NCBI GenBank assembly: GCA_025450255.1
Contig: JANWHV010000295.1
Span: forward strand, 1 to 6,442
DNA from: Chloroflexota bacterium
GTDB lineage: Bacteria; Chloroflexota; UBA5177; JANWHV01
Length of the DNA stretch: 6,442 nt
Direction: 5' to 3'
Below, one piece after another: positions 1 through 5,831 of this stretch. Under the pieces are notes generated by a model. That model saw only the letters and a list, made by a program, of their open reading frames with translations. It was not told the DNA's origin and did no database searches. Position 1 is the stretch's first letter. Each line of letters begins with the position of its first letter. Made by a program: the position numbers and the translations under genes.

Positions 1-55
1 AACCCACAACCACTGGAGCCACAATCCAGTGCTCTACCATTGAGCTACGATCACC
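1..55 (-). tRNA. tRNA-His (anticodon GTG), 3' end cut by window edge
   Basis: Read on the minus strand, the sequence gives an acceptor 5' strand GTGATCG, TA at positions 8-9, a D arm GCTC...GAGC, an anticodon stem CTGGA/TCCAG and a 7-base loop TTGTGGC with anticodon GTG, which decodes histidine CAC/CAT. The 5' half of the T stem (GTGGG) is also present. The rest of the T arm, the acceptor 3' strand and the discriminator base lie outside the window. Base 55 supplies the extra G at -1 that is the identity element of histidine tRNA and is kept by RNase P in bacteria; the mature body without it starts at base 54. The gene sits 12 bases after the tRNA-Arg gene on the same strand and is probably co-transcribed with it. 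Confidence 0.93.
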
Positions 56-67
56 ATGTCTTTGCGG

Positions 68-141
68 TGCGCTCGGTGGGATTCGAACCCACAACCTTGG
101 ACTTAGAAGGTCCCTGCTCTGTCCAGATGAGCTACGAGCGC
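68..141 (-). tRNA. tRNA-Arg (anticodon TCT)
   Basis: This is a complete 74-base cloverleaf on the minus strand. The acceptor stem GCGCTCG pairs perfectly with CGAGCGC. The D arm is GCTC...GAGC, the anticodon loop CTTCTAA has anticodon TCT (reads AGA/AGG), and the T arm is GTGGG-TTCGAAT-CCCAC. The loop and its flanking GAC/GTC match other bacterial arginine TCT tRNAs. The discriminator is A and the next bases are CCG, so the terminal CCA is not fully encoded and must be finished by CCA-adding enzyme. One oddity is that the outermost anticodon-stem pair (27:43) reads G opposite A, leaving four good pairs. It precedes tRNA-His by 12 bases and is probably the first gene of a two-tRNA transcript. 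Confidence 0.95.
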
Positions 142-152
142 CTGCACTGAGG

Positions 153-182
153 AGTATAGCATTGGCCCAAATCGTTGAGCAA
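153..182 (-). promoter_or_regulatory. Predicted promoter of the tRNA-Arg/tRNA-His transcript
   Basis: On the minus strand the 59-base gap between the channel gene stop and tRNA-Arg holds a -10 hexamer TATACT (153-158, five of six consensus bases). It is preceded by TGC, giving an extended -10 (TGn) element. A weak -35, TTGCTC (177-182), lies 18 bases upstream. A start about 7 bases past the -10 would fall near base 146, about 5 bases before the mature tRNA 5' end. The position fits a sigma-70-type promoter that lets the tRNAs be transcribed independently of the upstream gene. The start site itself is inferred. Confidence 0.6.
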
Positions 183-200
183 CCGCTGGTAGCTTGACGG

Positions 201-1085
201 CTATCCGAAATCTTCGTCCGGGCCGGTTACATTGCCGCCAGGCGTGGGGCCGAGAACTTTGACGAGGGCATTTTCAAGAATGCTTCGCTCCTGGTCGTTG
301 GCAACCGAGGCGTGAATTCCTATCTGCAACGTGCCACCGTCGATGCGTTCAACCGCGGCCGTCACAAACCGTCCGCCCGGCAGGGCGCTGGTTAGTTGCC
401 GCGTGAGCTCGGTGGTCGAGAGTTTCTCCCAGCGCGCGGGCGGGAGAATCACCGGTAGGTAGACATCCAGCATTTGCGGTCTGAGCGTGACCACGCTTGT
501 CACCATCGAGCTGTTAGGCACCCTGATTTCCTGCTTGCCCGAGAATATGGTGGTATAAAACAAGGTAATCTCGCCCACTTCGCCGCTATACTCGCTGCCG
601 GCGAACGCGGCGGCGCGCACCGTAATATATTGCCCCGAGCGGAACGGTCGCGAGAATAGGATCACGATACCGGCAACCACGTTGGCAATCGAGGCTTGCG
701 CCGCGATGCCGACGATGACCCCGGTTACGGCGCCGCTGAGCGCAATGCCGCTCAGATCGATTTGAGTTTGGCTGGCGACCGTCAGCGCCAGTAACACGTA
801 CAGGACTACGCTTATGATCGATTGGGCCGACTTGACGCGCGCTACGCCGAGATACTCGGTTGCGCGCGCGGCGGCGATGGCCACGAGCGTCCTCGCCGCT
901 ACAATGCCGACGAATACCGTGATCAGGCCCAGAGTGGGCGTTGACCAGGCATTCCTAAGCTGCCATGGCCGCGACCGCTCAGGCGTCAGGCTAAGATAGC
1001 GAAGGCTGACGACACACGCGAGCAACACGAGCGAGGAGGCCGCAAGTAAGCGGACCCGCGGGCTAACTCTCGGTGTCAGGCTCAT
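201..1085 (-). CDS. MscS-family small-conductance mechanosensitive channel
   Basis: The product (294 residues from this start) is a membrane channel expected to open under bilayer tension and release solutes after hypo-osmotic shock. Hydrophobic segments lie near residues 11-30, 50-72 and 88-106. They are followed by the pore-lining TM3 region (about 113-146), a Gly/Ala-rich helix ending in FSRPFRSGQYI. This matches the MscS hallmark, where the pore helix runs into a basic R-P-F-R-x-G turn and the beta domain. VPNSSM at 189-194 corresponds to the family's VPN motif. The C-terminal alpha/beta domain (about 200-280) is compact, and the total length is close to the 286 residues of E. coli MscS. 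The beta domain carries a longer loop than E. coli MscS (about 157-168). The start at 1085 is chosen because AAGGGGA lies 5 bases upstream. In-frame ATG 1115 and TTG 1154 are possible, but the TTG falls inside a predicted -35. Stop is TAG. The gene is divergent from the 1148 gene. Confidence 0.9.
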   Translation of the reverse strand: MSLTPRVSPRVRLLAASSLVLLACVVSLRYLSLTPERSRPWQLRNAWSTPTLGLITVFVGIVAARTLVAIAAARATEYLGVARVKSAQSIISVVLYVLLALTVASQTQIDLSGIALSGAVTGVIVGIAAQASIANVVAGIVILFSRPFRSGQYITVRAAAFAGSEYSGEVGEITLFYTTIFSGKQEIRVPNSSMVTSVVTLRPQMLDVYLPVILPPARWEKLSTTELTRQLTSALPGGRFVTAAVERIDGGTLQIGIHASVANDQERSILENALVKVLGPTPGGNVTGPDEDFG

Positions 1086-1090
1086 CGCGG

Positions 1091-1097
1091 TCCCCTT
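1091..1097 (-). promoter_or_regulatory. Ribosome binding site deciding the channel gene start
   Basis: On the minus strand AAGGGGA lies 5 bases before the ATG at 1085. No comparable purine-rich site lies at proper distance before the alternative ATG at 1115 or the TTG at 1154; a GGAGG exists but is about 20 bases from the former. This site favours the 294-residue product. Confidence 0.6.
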
Positions 1098-1124
1098 CTT
1101 CGCCGGTTGGTTCATCAAGCACGG

Positions 1125-1154
1125 ACTGTACCTACCTCCATGGCTCGATGTCAA
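1125..1154 (-). promoter_or_regulatory. Predicted promoter of the mechanosensitive channel gene
   Basis: Minus-strand TTGACA (1149-1154, perfect -35 consensus) is followed after 18 bases by TACAGT (1125-1130, four of six -10 bases). A start near base 1118 would give a leader of about 33 bases that includes the AAGGGGA site before ATG 1085. The -35 overlaps the first codons of the divergent plus-strand gene if that gene starts at 1148, so the two genes would compete for the same stretch. The -10 is imperfect and the call is tentative. Confidence 0.4.
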
Positions 1155-1990
1155 TTGTTATCCACCAGCAGTCATGGACGCCGGCCAACCGTGCTGTAAA
1201 CTCGGAGTCGAGGCGTAGGCTGTTCGACAAGCGGCTTTTGCGTTGTCTCAGGTACCGCGTAGTCCAGGGGGTGATCAAACCGGTGGATACAGCGATCGGT
1301 AGGATCGGTCGACGACCCCGACGACGACCTCCACTTCGGTCGTACATCCCCTTCGCGCTCTTTGCCGCGTGTATTTTCGTGTTCCTGGTCGCAATAATCT
1401 GGCTTGTGTTGCGCGTGGTAGCGCCCGGCGATCGTAGCGCCGCCGCGCCGATTCCCACAGCAACACCCACCGCGACACACGCGACGGCAGGGCAATCAAC
1501 CAATGTGCCCCCAGCAACCGCAACCGCGCCCGCCCCTTCGGAATCTCCCGTTCGTTCCATGCTGACAGTCGGCACCGCCGCGATTCCAACCCCGAGTAGC
1601 ACGCCCTCTCACGTGGTATCAAATCTTCCCGTTCATACGGCGACGGCGACAATTCGCTCTGCAATCGTGATCGCGCGTGGCGTCAGCAAAAACCATACGC
1701 CTCTAGAGCCGGCGACGCGCTTTGTATCACCCGCAAGCAGGCTTTACGCAATCGCGACCGTCGCTAACGTCAAAGCATCTGACGTGCTTCGTTTTGTGTT
1801 CCAGCGGAATTTGGTGACCCTACCGCACGACGATATTCAATATCAGGCAGGAGTCGGCGCAAGCAAGCAGTCGTTCGCGGCATTCGCGGATTATAAGAAT
1901 GGGTCAAAGCCATTGCCAGCCGGTCCTTATCGTGTGCTATTCTATCGGAACGGACATCTTGAAGCGGTAACAACGTTCCGAGTTGGATAG
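1148..1990 (+). CDS. Single-pass membrane protein with Pro/Thr/Ala linker and C-terminal extracytoplasmic domain (unknown function)
   Basis: I do not recognise a named family. From the ATG at 1148 the 280-residue product has a very basic cytoplasmic N-terminus (Arg-rich at 47-64), one strong transmembrane helix (about 66-91) and a low-complexity Ala/Thr/Pro/Ser linker (about 97-165, with PTATPTAT). A compact C-terminal domain follows (about 170-280) and ends in PAGPYRVLFYRNGHLEAVTTFRV. The charge pattern predicts N-in, C-out topology. The alternating hydrophobic strands and the final 'Gly-Pro-Tyr-Arg-Val ... Phe-Arg-Val' suggest a small beta-sandwich of the kind appended to surface proteins; this is inference. 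The start is uncertain. An in-frame GTG at 1073 would overlap the divergent channel gene, and GTG 1271 is a shorter alternative. No strong ribosome binding site precedes 1148. The gene lies 78 bases before the M23 gene on the same strand and in the same reading frame, and probably shares its transcript. Confidence 0.75.
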   Translation: MSIVIHQQSWTPANRAVNSESRRRLFDKRLLRCLRYRVVQGVIKPVDTAIGRIGRRPRRRPPLRSYIPFALFAACIFVFLVAIIWLVLRVVAPGDRSAAAPIPTATPTATHATAGQSTNVPPATATAPAPSESPVRSMLTVGTAAIPTPSSTPSHVVSNLPVHTATATIRSAIVIARGVSKNHTPLEPATRFVSPASRLYAIATVANVKASDVLRFVFQRNLVTLPHDDIQYQAGVGASKQSFAAFADYKNGSKPLPAGPYRVLFYRNGHLEAVTTFRVG

Positions 1991-2003
1991 GCGCATTACA
2001 AGG

Positions 2004-2072
2004 ATGGTCATGGCGGGTACTGGAACGGGCCTCGACTGTCGAGTCGCGCGCACGGGATCGATCCAATCGTGA
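2004..2072 (+). CDS. Possible leader peptide coupled to the M23 peptidase gene
   Basis: A short open frame starts at ATG 2004 or, more likely, ATG 2010. The latter has AAGGA (2000-2004) 5 bases upstream, the clearest ribosome binding site in this gap. The 20-codon version encodes MAGTGTGLDCRVARTGSIQS and stops at TGA 2070-2072. That stop overlaps the GTG start of the peptidase (2069-2071) as GTGA, the arrangement typical of translational coupling. The peptidase GTG has no well-spaced site of its own, which makes re-initiation after this frame a sensible reading. The peptide has no recognisable motif and need not have a function beyond guiding ribosomes. It could also be chance in a GC-rich sequence. 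Confidence 0.4.
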   Translation: MVMAGTGTGLDCRVARTGSIQS

Positions 2073-2083
2073 TCGCCGCGCGC
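2046..2083 (+). promoter_or_regulatory. Predicted mRNA hairpin around the M23 gene start codon
   Basis: GCGCGC at 2046-2051 can pair with GCGCGC at 2078-2083. GG (2054-2055) can pair with CC (2076-2077), and GATC (2056-2059) with GATC (2071-2074). This gives about 12 pairs with a small asymmetric interior loop, a one-base bulge and an 11-base end loop. The GTG start (2069-2071) sits at the loop-stem junction and would be partly hidden. Ribosomes translating the overlapping short frame would open it. The pairing was done by eye and no energy was calculated. Confidence 0.35.
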
Positions 2084-5000
2084 TGGCGCCTGTCCCGCAG
2101 GCACCGCGGATACCTGTTGTCGGTTGTCGTGCTGTGCTGCGCGCTTGTGGCTCAGAATCTGCTGCCGTTGCAAGCTCACGCGAGCCAAGATCCGTACGAT
2201 TTGATGACGATTCAACTCAACGAAATCGTCGATCAGCGCGCCTCCATGCTGCGCGAACTTGGCGTTGCGGACGGCGCCGTCGGCTCCATCCTGGCACGAG
2301 ATATTCTCGCTGCCCTGCATCCAGCGCTTCTGGTGCAACGGCAGCTACTGTCCGGCGTGGCAAATCAGGTCGCCGCGGCACGCGAGATTGCGCCGCGTAC
2401 CCCTGTCGCATCCGATCGCAGCGTTGCTCCTGGCGTGCTGCTTGGGCCGCATATGCCGGCGATGGCGGCGTCCGATCTTGGGCCGCCGATATCGCCCGAA
2501 AAGGAACGCGCGGACGCCTGGCGTCAGTCGTTGCTCGACGCGACGAGCCTCACCGTTGCGTCGGCGGCGCTCGTCGAGCCGGTGACAACGGGCGGCTCCA
2601 CGTACACGTCGTTCGCGTCGTCTCAGCCCGACATCAGTACGTCGATGGCGCCACCGCCAATGACCTATCAGAGTCTGGGTGATGCGGCGGATTTGCAGCC
2701 CCTGCATGAGGTCGAGGTTAATAGCGCACACATTGCGGTGCAAGCTATCGCGCCGCAGGCCGTGGTCGAGCCGCAGTACCTGCCCAATCCGGCTGCTACT
2801 ATCACGCCGTCCCAGACCCCGTTGCACGGGCTTGTCGCGGTTGGCGCGTACAACAAAGTGGCGCAGGCGCTACCTGTCGCGCTAGGACAGGTCGCCGCTC
2901 CCACGGCGCTGCTAAGCAAGGGCCTCGATACGACGGCGCTTATCACGAATATGGACGCCATTCAGTCCACAATTGGGAAATACCAATTGCCGCTTGGCGG
3001 CGGCTCTTCGCCGTTTTCGGGAACGCAAACTCTGGCATCCTTCATCGCGCCACAGGTCACCTGGAGCTTTACGTCCACCGCCGCTATGACGAACGGATCG
3101 ACCCTACTTGCGCAGGGCAGCGCGGAGTCGGATGGGGGCGCCGTACATTCCATCACCTTGAGCGCGTTCAATGTGCCAGGATCGCCACCGTCTGTGCCCG
3201 GCGCGCCATCGGCATCGCTCTCGCTTGCCCTTGACGGAACTGGGGTACTGACCGCGGTGACGCCCATCTCCGGTACGACAACAGTTACCACCATTGTGCG
3301 CGTGCCCGGATTGTCCAATGATCCCGCGCTGCAAGGCGCCCTTTCGCGCGAGCGTCTCGTACTGGCCGAGTTGGGCGGCACTCTGCAAACCGGCAACGCC
3401 CTCTTCGATCGTCTGAAGCCTATCTACGATGCGAGGCTGGCGGTATATAACAAACAGCTTTCGGCCGTGGTGAGCAGCAATTCAATCATCGAGCAGGCAT
3501 GGTGGGACAAATCGCAGCGCTATGCGGATTACCAAACCAAGCTGGCGAAATGGCAGGAGCAAAAAGATGCCTGGGATCGCCATCTCAAGGACATCGCGAC
3601 CGCGACGCCCGAGGTTGCGCCGAATCAGATGCCCACCAGGGTAGCCAACGCCAAAACGGATCGAACACCCGCCGCTGGATCTGGATCCGGGGGGAAGCAC
3701 GGGACGTCCACGAGCCCGTCGACGCCCCAGGCGACGGCCGCCACGGCGCCGACATCGGTCAGGGGTCATATCTTCGGCAATACCCATGCGCCATTTTCAG
3801 ACACTGTGGGCGTGACGGACTCTCGCACACTCCAAATGCTTGGTCCACGGCCCCTGGATACCGCCGTCGCGGCCAATTACTCTACCGTCACGCCGGGCGC
3901 AACGATTGGACCATCGAGTGGCGATTCGGGCACCCCGGCGCTCGCGAGCGATAGTTCTCCAACTCCCACAACGGTTAGCGCGGTTACCGCCGCCGTAACA
4001 GAATCCGCGTCGCCTGGACCCGGCGGCAGTCCCGAGCCAAGTCCACCGTCGACTCCTGCCGCGACGGTAGCACAAAGCGCTACCGCACAAGCCTCGGTCT
4101 CGGCAACGGCTACGAGCGAGGCGAGCACGATCGTTGTGGCAAGCGATACGCCGACGCCGGATCTCTCACTAGCCGGGTCTGTGTCCCCAACCGAAACGCC
4201 GGTTCCGTCCCTGAGCCATGGAACGGCGAACGGGCCGGATGCTACTGGGACCAGTACACCGATAAACCAGTCATCGGCAACGTCGACCCCTGGCGCGGGC
4301 GCTGTGGCCGCCACTGACACGGCGACACCGGCTGTCGATGCTCCGGCCGCCACTGATACGGCTACGCCATCCGATGAACCGTCAGATACGTCGACCCCGA
4401 TAGCACGTGCTTCAGTGCCCACGGACACGGCGACACCCGCGAGCCACCCTTCCGACACCTCAACCCCGGCGGTCGATGGACCGCCGGCCACGGATACCGC
4501 TACTCCAGTGGGCGTGCCTACCGCAATCGAATCGGCGACGGTAACGGGCTCGGCGTCTCCCCTAGCATCCGCGACCCCAGATAGGTCGGGCGGCTCGGAA
4601 ACCGCGACCGGAAACGGATCCCAGCTGGCAATTGCGTCGCCCGGTCCGAAGCCCGAGGAAGTGTCGCCGCCAGGTCCAGAGCCGGTGTCCGAACCGCTGC
4701 CGCCGCCACTGCCGCCGCTGCCAGGGTGGGTGACGCCGTCGGTTCCGGTGTCGCCGGTCTCATTCACGAATCTGACGTCACATGGTTTGGGCCCGTCGGG
4801 CTATGCGAACTTGACGCAGCAAGAGCTGGTTGCCGACGGCGCGTTGACCAATGTGCCTGGCTACCAGCCGCCGCTGCGCGGCGTTATCACAACATACTTT
4901 GGCGGCAGTACGCCGTGGCAATCGTTCCATACTGGTGTTGACATAGCAACGACCGACGGCACGCCCGTTCATGCGGCCGCGGGAGGCATCGTGTTGTATG

Positions 5001-5275
5001 CGGGCTTGGCGGTTCCAGGCGTGCCTACCATGAGCTACGGCAACTGTGTCGTCATCATGCACAACGCGCATATTTCGACGTTGTACGGGCATATGCAGAT
5101 AGGGCAACATGACCTCCAGGTCCGCGCCGGCGAGGTTGTCACGGCTGGACAGGTCATTGGCTACGAGGGAGCGACCGGCTGGGCCACGGGGCCGCACGTC
5201 CATTTTGAAATGCGCTTGAACAACGTGGCATTCGATCCGTTGTTGCTGGTCGGCGTGCAGCAGATTACCGGTTGA
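2069..5275 (+). CDS. Large secreted M23-family (LytM-type) metallopeptidase with long Ser/Thr/Pro linker
   Basis: The 1068-residue product is exported and probably cuts peptidoglycan peptide bridges in the envelope. The signal peptide has a basic start (RWRLSRRHR), a hydrophobic core (about 15-29) and a likely cleavage after AHA (36-38). Residues 39-110 look helical. A Val/Thr/Gly-rich, possibly beta-rich region covers about 325-440. Residues 449-512 form a charged helical stretch rich in Lys, Gln, Asp and Trp. A low-complexity Ala/Thr/Ser/Pro linker spans about 520-890 and ends in a polyproline run near 877. The M23 domain is at about 936-1060: FHTGVD gives zinc ligands H954 and D958, LYGHM gives H1008, and GPHVHFEMR gives H1043 and ligand H1045. 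All expected active-site residues are present, so it should be catalytic. The GTG start is the first usual start after the upstream TAG and lacks a good ribosome binding site; see the coupled short frame. The N-terminal 500 residues match no family I recognise. Confidence 0.92.
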   Translation: MIAARWRLSRRHRGYLLSVVVLCCALVAQNLLPLQAHASQDPYDLMTIQLNEIVDQRASMLRELGVADGAVGSILARDILAALHPALLVQRQLLSGVANQVAAAREIAPRTPVASDRSVAPGVLLGPHMPAMAASDLGPPISPEKERADAWRQSLLDATSLTVASAALVEPVTTGGSTYTSFASSQPDISTSMAPPPMTYQSLGDAADLQPLHEVEVNSAHIAVQAIAPQAVVEPQYLPNPAATITPSQTPLHGLVAVGAYNKVAQALPVALGQVAAPTALLSKGLDTTALITNMDAIQSTIGKYQLPLGGGSSPFSGTQTLASFIAPQVTWSFTSTAAMTNGSTLLAQGSAESDGGAVHSITLSAFNVPGSPPSVPGAPSASLSLALDGTGVLTAVTPISGTTTVTTIVRVPGLSNDPALQGALSRERLVLAELGGTLQTGNALFDRLKPIYDARLAVYNKQLSAVVSSNSIIEQAWWDKSQRYADYQTKLAKWQEQKDAWDRHLKDIATATPEVAPNQMPTRVANAKTDRTPAAGSGSGGKHGTSTSPSTPQATAATAPTSVRGHIFGNTHAPFSDTVGVTDSRTLQMLGPRPLDTAVAANYSTVTPGATIGPSSGDSGTPALASDSSPTPTTVSAVTAAVTESASPGPGGSPEPSPPSTPAATVAQSATAQASVSATATSEASTIVVASDTPTPDLSLAGSVSPTETPVPSLSHGTANGPDATGTSTPINQSSATSTPGAGAVAATDTATPAVDAPAATDTATPSDEPSDTSTPIARASVPTDTATPASHPSDTSTPAVDGPPATDTATPVGVPTAIESATVTGSASPLASATPDRSGGSETATGNGSQLAIASPGPKPEEVSPPGPEPVSEPLPPPLPPLPGWVTPSVPVSPVSFTNLTSHGLGPSGYANLTQQELVADGALTNVPGYQPPLRGVITTYFGGSTPWQSFHTGVDIATTDGTPVHAAAGGIVLYAGLAVPGVPTMSYGNCVVIMHNAHISTLYGHMQIGQHDLQVRAGEVVTAGQVIGYEGATGWATGPHVHFEMRLNNVAFDPLLLVGVQQITG
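4307..4507 (+). repeat. Degenerate in-frame repeats in the M23 protein linker
   Basis: Residues 747-813 of the M23 protein are built from units carrying T-D-T-A-T-P. Two adjacent 23-residue (69-base) units share the pattern x-x-T-D-T-A-T-P, a spacer ending in P, then S-D-T-S-T-P and a 7-residue tail. They are flanked by a shorter 13-residue unit before and a partial unit after. Codons differ between copies (gacacggcgacacc against gatacggctacgcc), so the repeat is older than a recent slippage event or is held at the protein level. Such linkers probably span the wall; this is inference. Confidence 0.75.
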
Positions 5276-5493
5276 CGCGGCTTCGCCCCACAACGCACGT
5301 GCAAATGGTAGACCGGCAACCGCTTGCGGAGGCGCGGCATCCTCCAGAGCGCCAATTGCCGAGGTGTTATGACGCCGGCGAGTGTTTGCGCGCGGGCACT
5401 GGCAACGGTTGTGAGGCGGCATGTCGTTGCGGGCGTCGAGCCGGCAGATGGTGTGGTCACAGGTATGGTATGAAAAGATGGAGTTTAAGGGAG

Positions 5494-5577
5494 CGGAGAG
5501 GGTGGGATTCGAACCCACGAGGCTTGCGCCTACGTCATTTCCAGTGACGCGCCCTAGGCCAACTAGGCGACCTCTCC
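5494..5577 (-). tRNA. tRNA-Ser (anticodon GGA)
   Basis: This is a complete class II tRNA of 84 bases on the minus strand. The acceptor stem GGAGAGG pairs perfectly with CCTCTCC, and the discriminator is G as expected for serine tRNA. The anticodon stem CGTCA/TGACG closes a loop CTGGAAA with anticodon GGA (reads TCC/TCT). The long variable arm contains GGCGCAAGCC and the T arm is GTGGG-TTCGAAT-CCCAC. The bases after the discriminator are CTC, so CCA is not encoded. It starts 5 bases after tRNA-Ser(CGA) and must share its transcript. No hairpin with a T-run is visible downstream. Confidence 0.95.
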
Positions 5578-5582
5578 GCGTG

Positions 5583-5669
5583 CGGAGGGGGTGGGATTCG
5601 AACCCACGAGGAGCTTGCACCCCTAGCTGTTTTCGAGACAGCCGCACTCGGCCGCTATGCGACCCCTCC
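5583..5669 (-). tRNA. tRNA-Ser (anticodon CGA)
   Basis: This is a complete class II tRNA of 87 bases on the minus strand. The acceptor stem GGAGGGG pairs with CCCCTCC and the discriminator is G. The anticodon stem GCTGT/ACAGC closes a loop CTCGAAA with anticodon CGA (reads TCG). The extended variable arm contains GGGGTGCAAGCTCC, and the T arm is the same as in the neighbouring serine tRNA. The next bases are CAC, so CCA is not encoded. It is the first gene of a two-serine-tRNA unit behind a strong predicted promoter. Confidence 0.95.
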
Positions 5670-5677
5670 AGAGGGTG

Positions 5678-5707
5678 ATTATACGCTAGGCTCTCGGAAC
5701 GCCGCAA
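5678..5707 (-). promoter_or_regulatory. Predicted promoter of the tRNA-Ser pair
   Basis: Minus-strand TATAAT (5678-5683, perfect -10) lies 18 bases after TTGCGG (5702-5707, three of six -35 bases). A start 6-7 bases past the -10 would fall at about 5671, only 1-3 bases before the mature 5' end of tRNA-Ser(CGA) at 5669. Both the 18-base spacer and the TTGC-type -35 are also seen before tRNA-Arg, which supports the two calls together. Confidence 0.65.
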
Positions 5708-5831
5708 GGAAAGCAGTCGGTGCTATTCAGGCGTCGAAAGGCGCTTGAGGCGTCTAAAAGTTATGCTCGATTGCGGTAGTGAAGCGGGCTGCCACCGGAT
5801 ACGATGACACCATGGAACGGCAACCGAGGCT

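Noticed and set aside
1073..1147. Longer GTG start of the membrane protein gene
   Set aside because: It would overlap the 5' end of the divergent channel gene, and the added residues are Ser-rich with no hydrophobic or basic pattern. ATG 1148 is simpler, though not proven.
1086..1154. Longer TTG or ATG start of the channel gene
   Set aside because: The TTG lies within a perfect TTGACA box, and neither start has a well-spaced ribosome binding site, unlike ATG 1085.
2134..2827. Several other-frame open frames over the M23 N-terminal half on both strands
   Set aside because: They are Arg-rich out-of-frame products of GC-rich coding DNA, fully inside a gene with a signal peptide and an intact catalytic end.
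3877..4767. Long minus-strand open frame (296 codons) rich in Gly/Val/Ala/Ser
   Set aside because: It is the mirror of the M23 linker. Repeated Thr/Pro/Ala codons with high GC avoid stops on the opposite strand. It has no fold-like pattern and no reason for its own promoter.
5276..5493. Possible terminator after the M23 gene (for example GGCGC...GCGCC near 5333-5355)
   Set aside because: The stem is only five pairs with a long loop and no T-run follows, so it is not supported as an intrinsic terminator.
68..5669. Repeated GTGGGATTCGAACCCAC-type strings that could suggest a dispersed repeat or CRISPR
   Set aside because: They are the T arms of the tRNA genes, conserved by function, and there are no evenly spaced spacers.
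5421..5678. Plus-strand frame encoding VGFEPTRL and GWDSNPRG
   Set aside because: These strings are the well-known false translation of the antisense T arm of tRNA genes; here they lie exactly over the two serine tRNAs.
4778..5707. Minus-strand open frame (309 codons) across the M23 domain and the serine tRNAs
   Set aside because: It overlaps two certain tRNAs and the catalytic domain, and the translation shows no recognisable motif.
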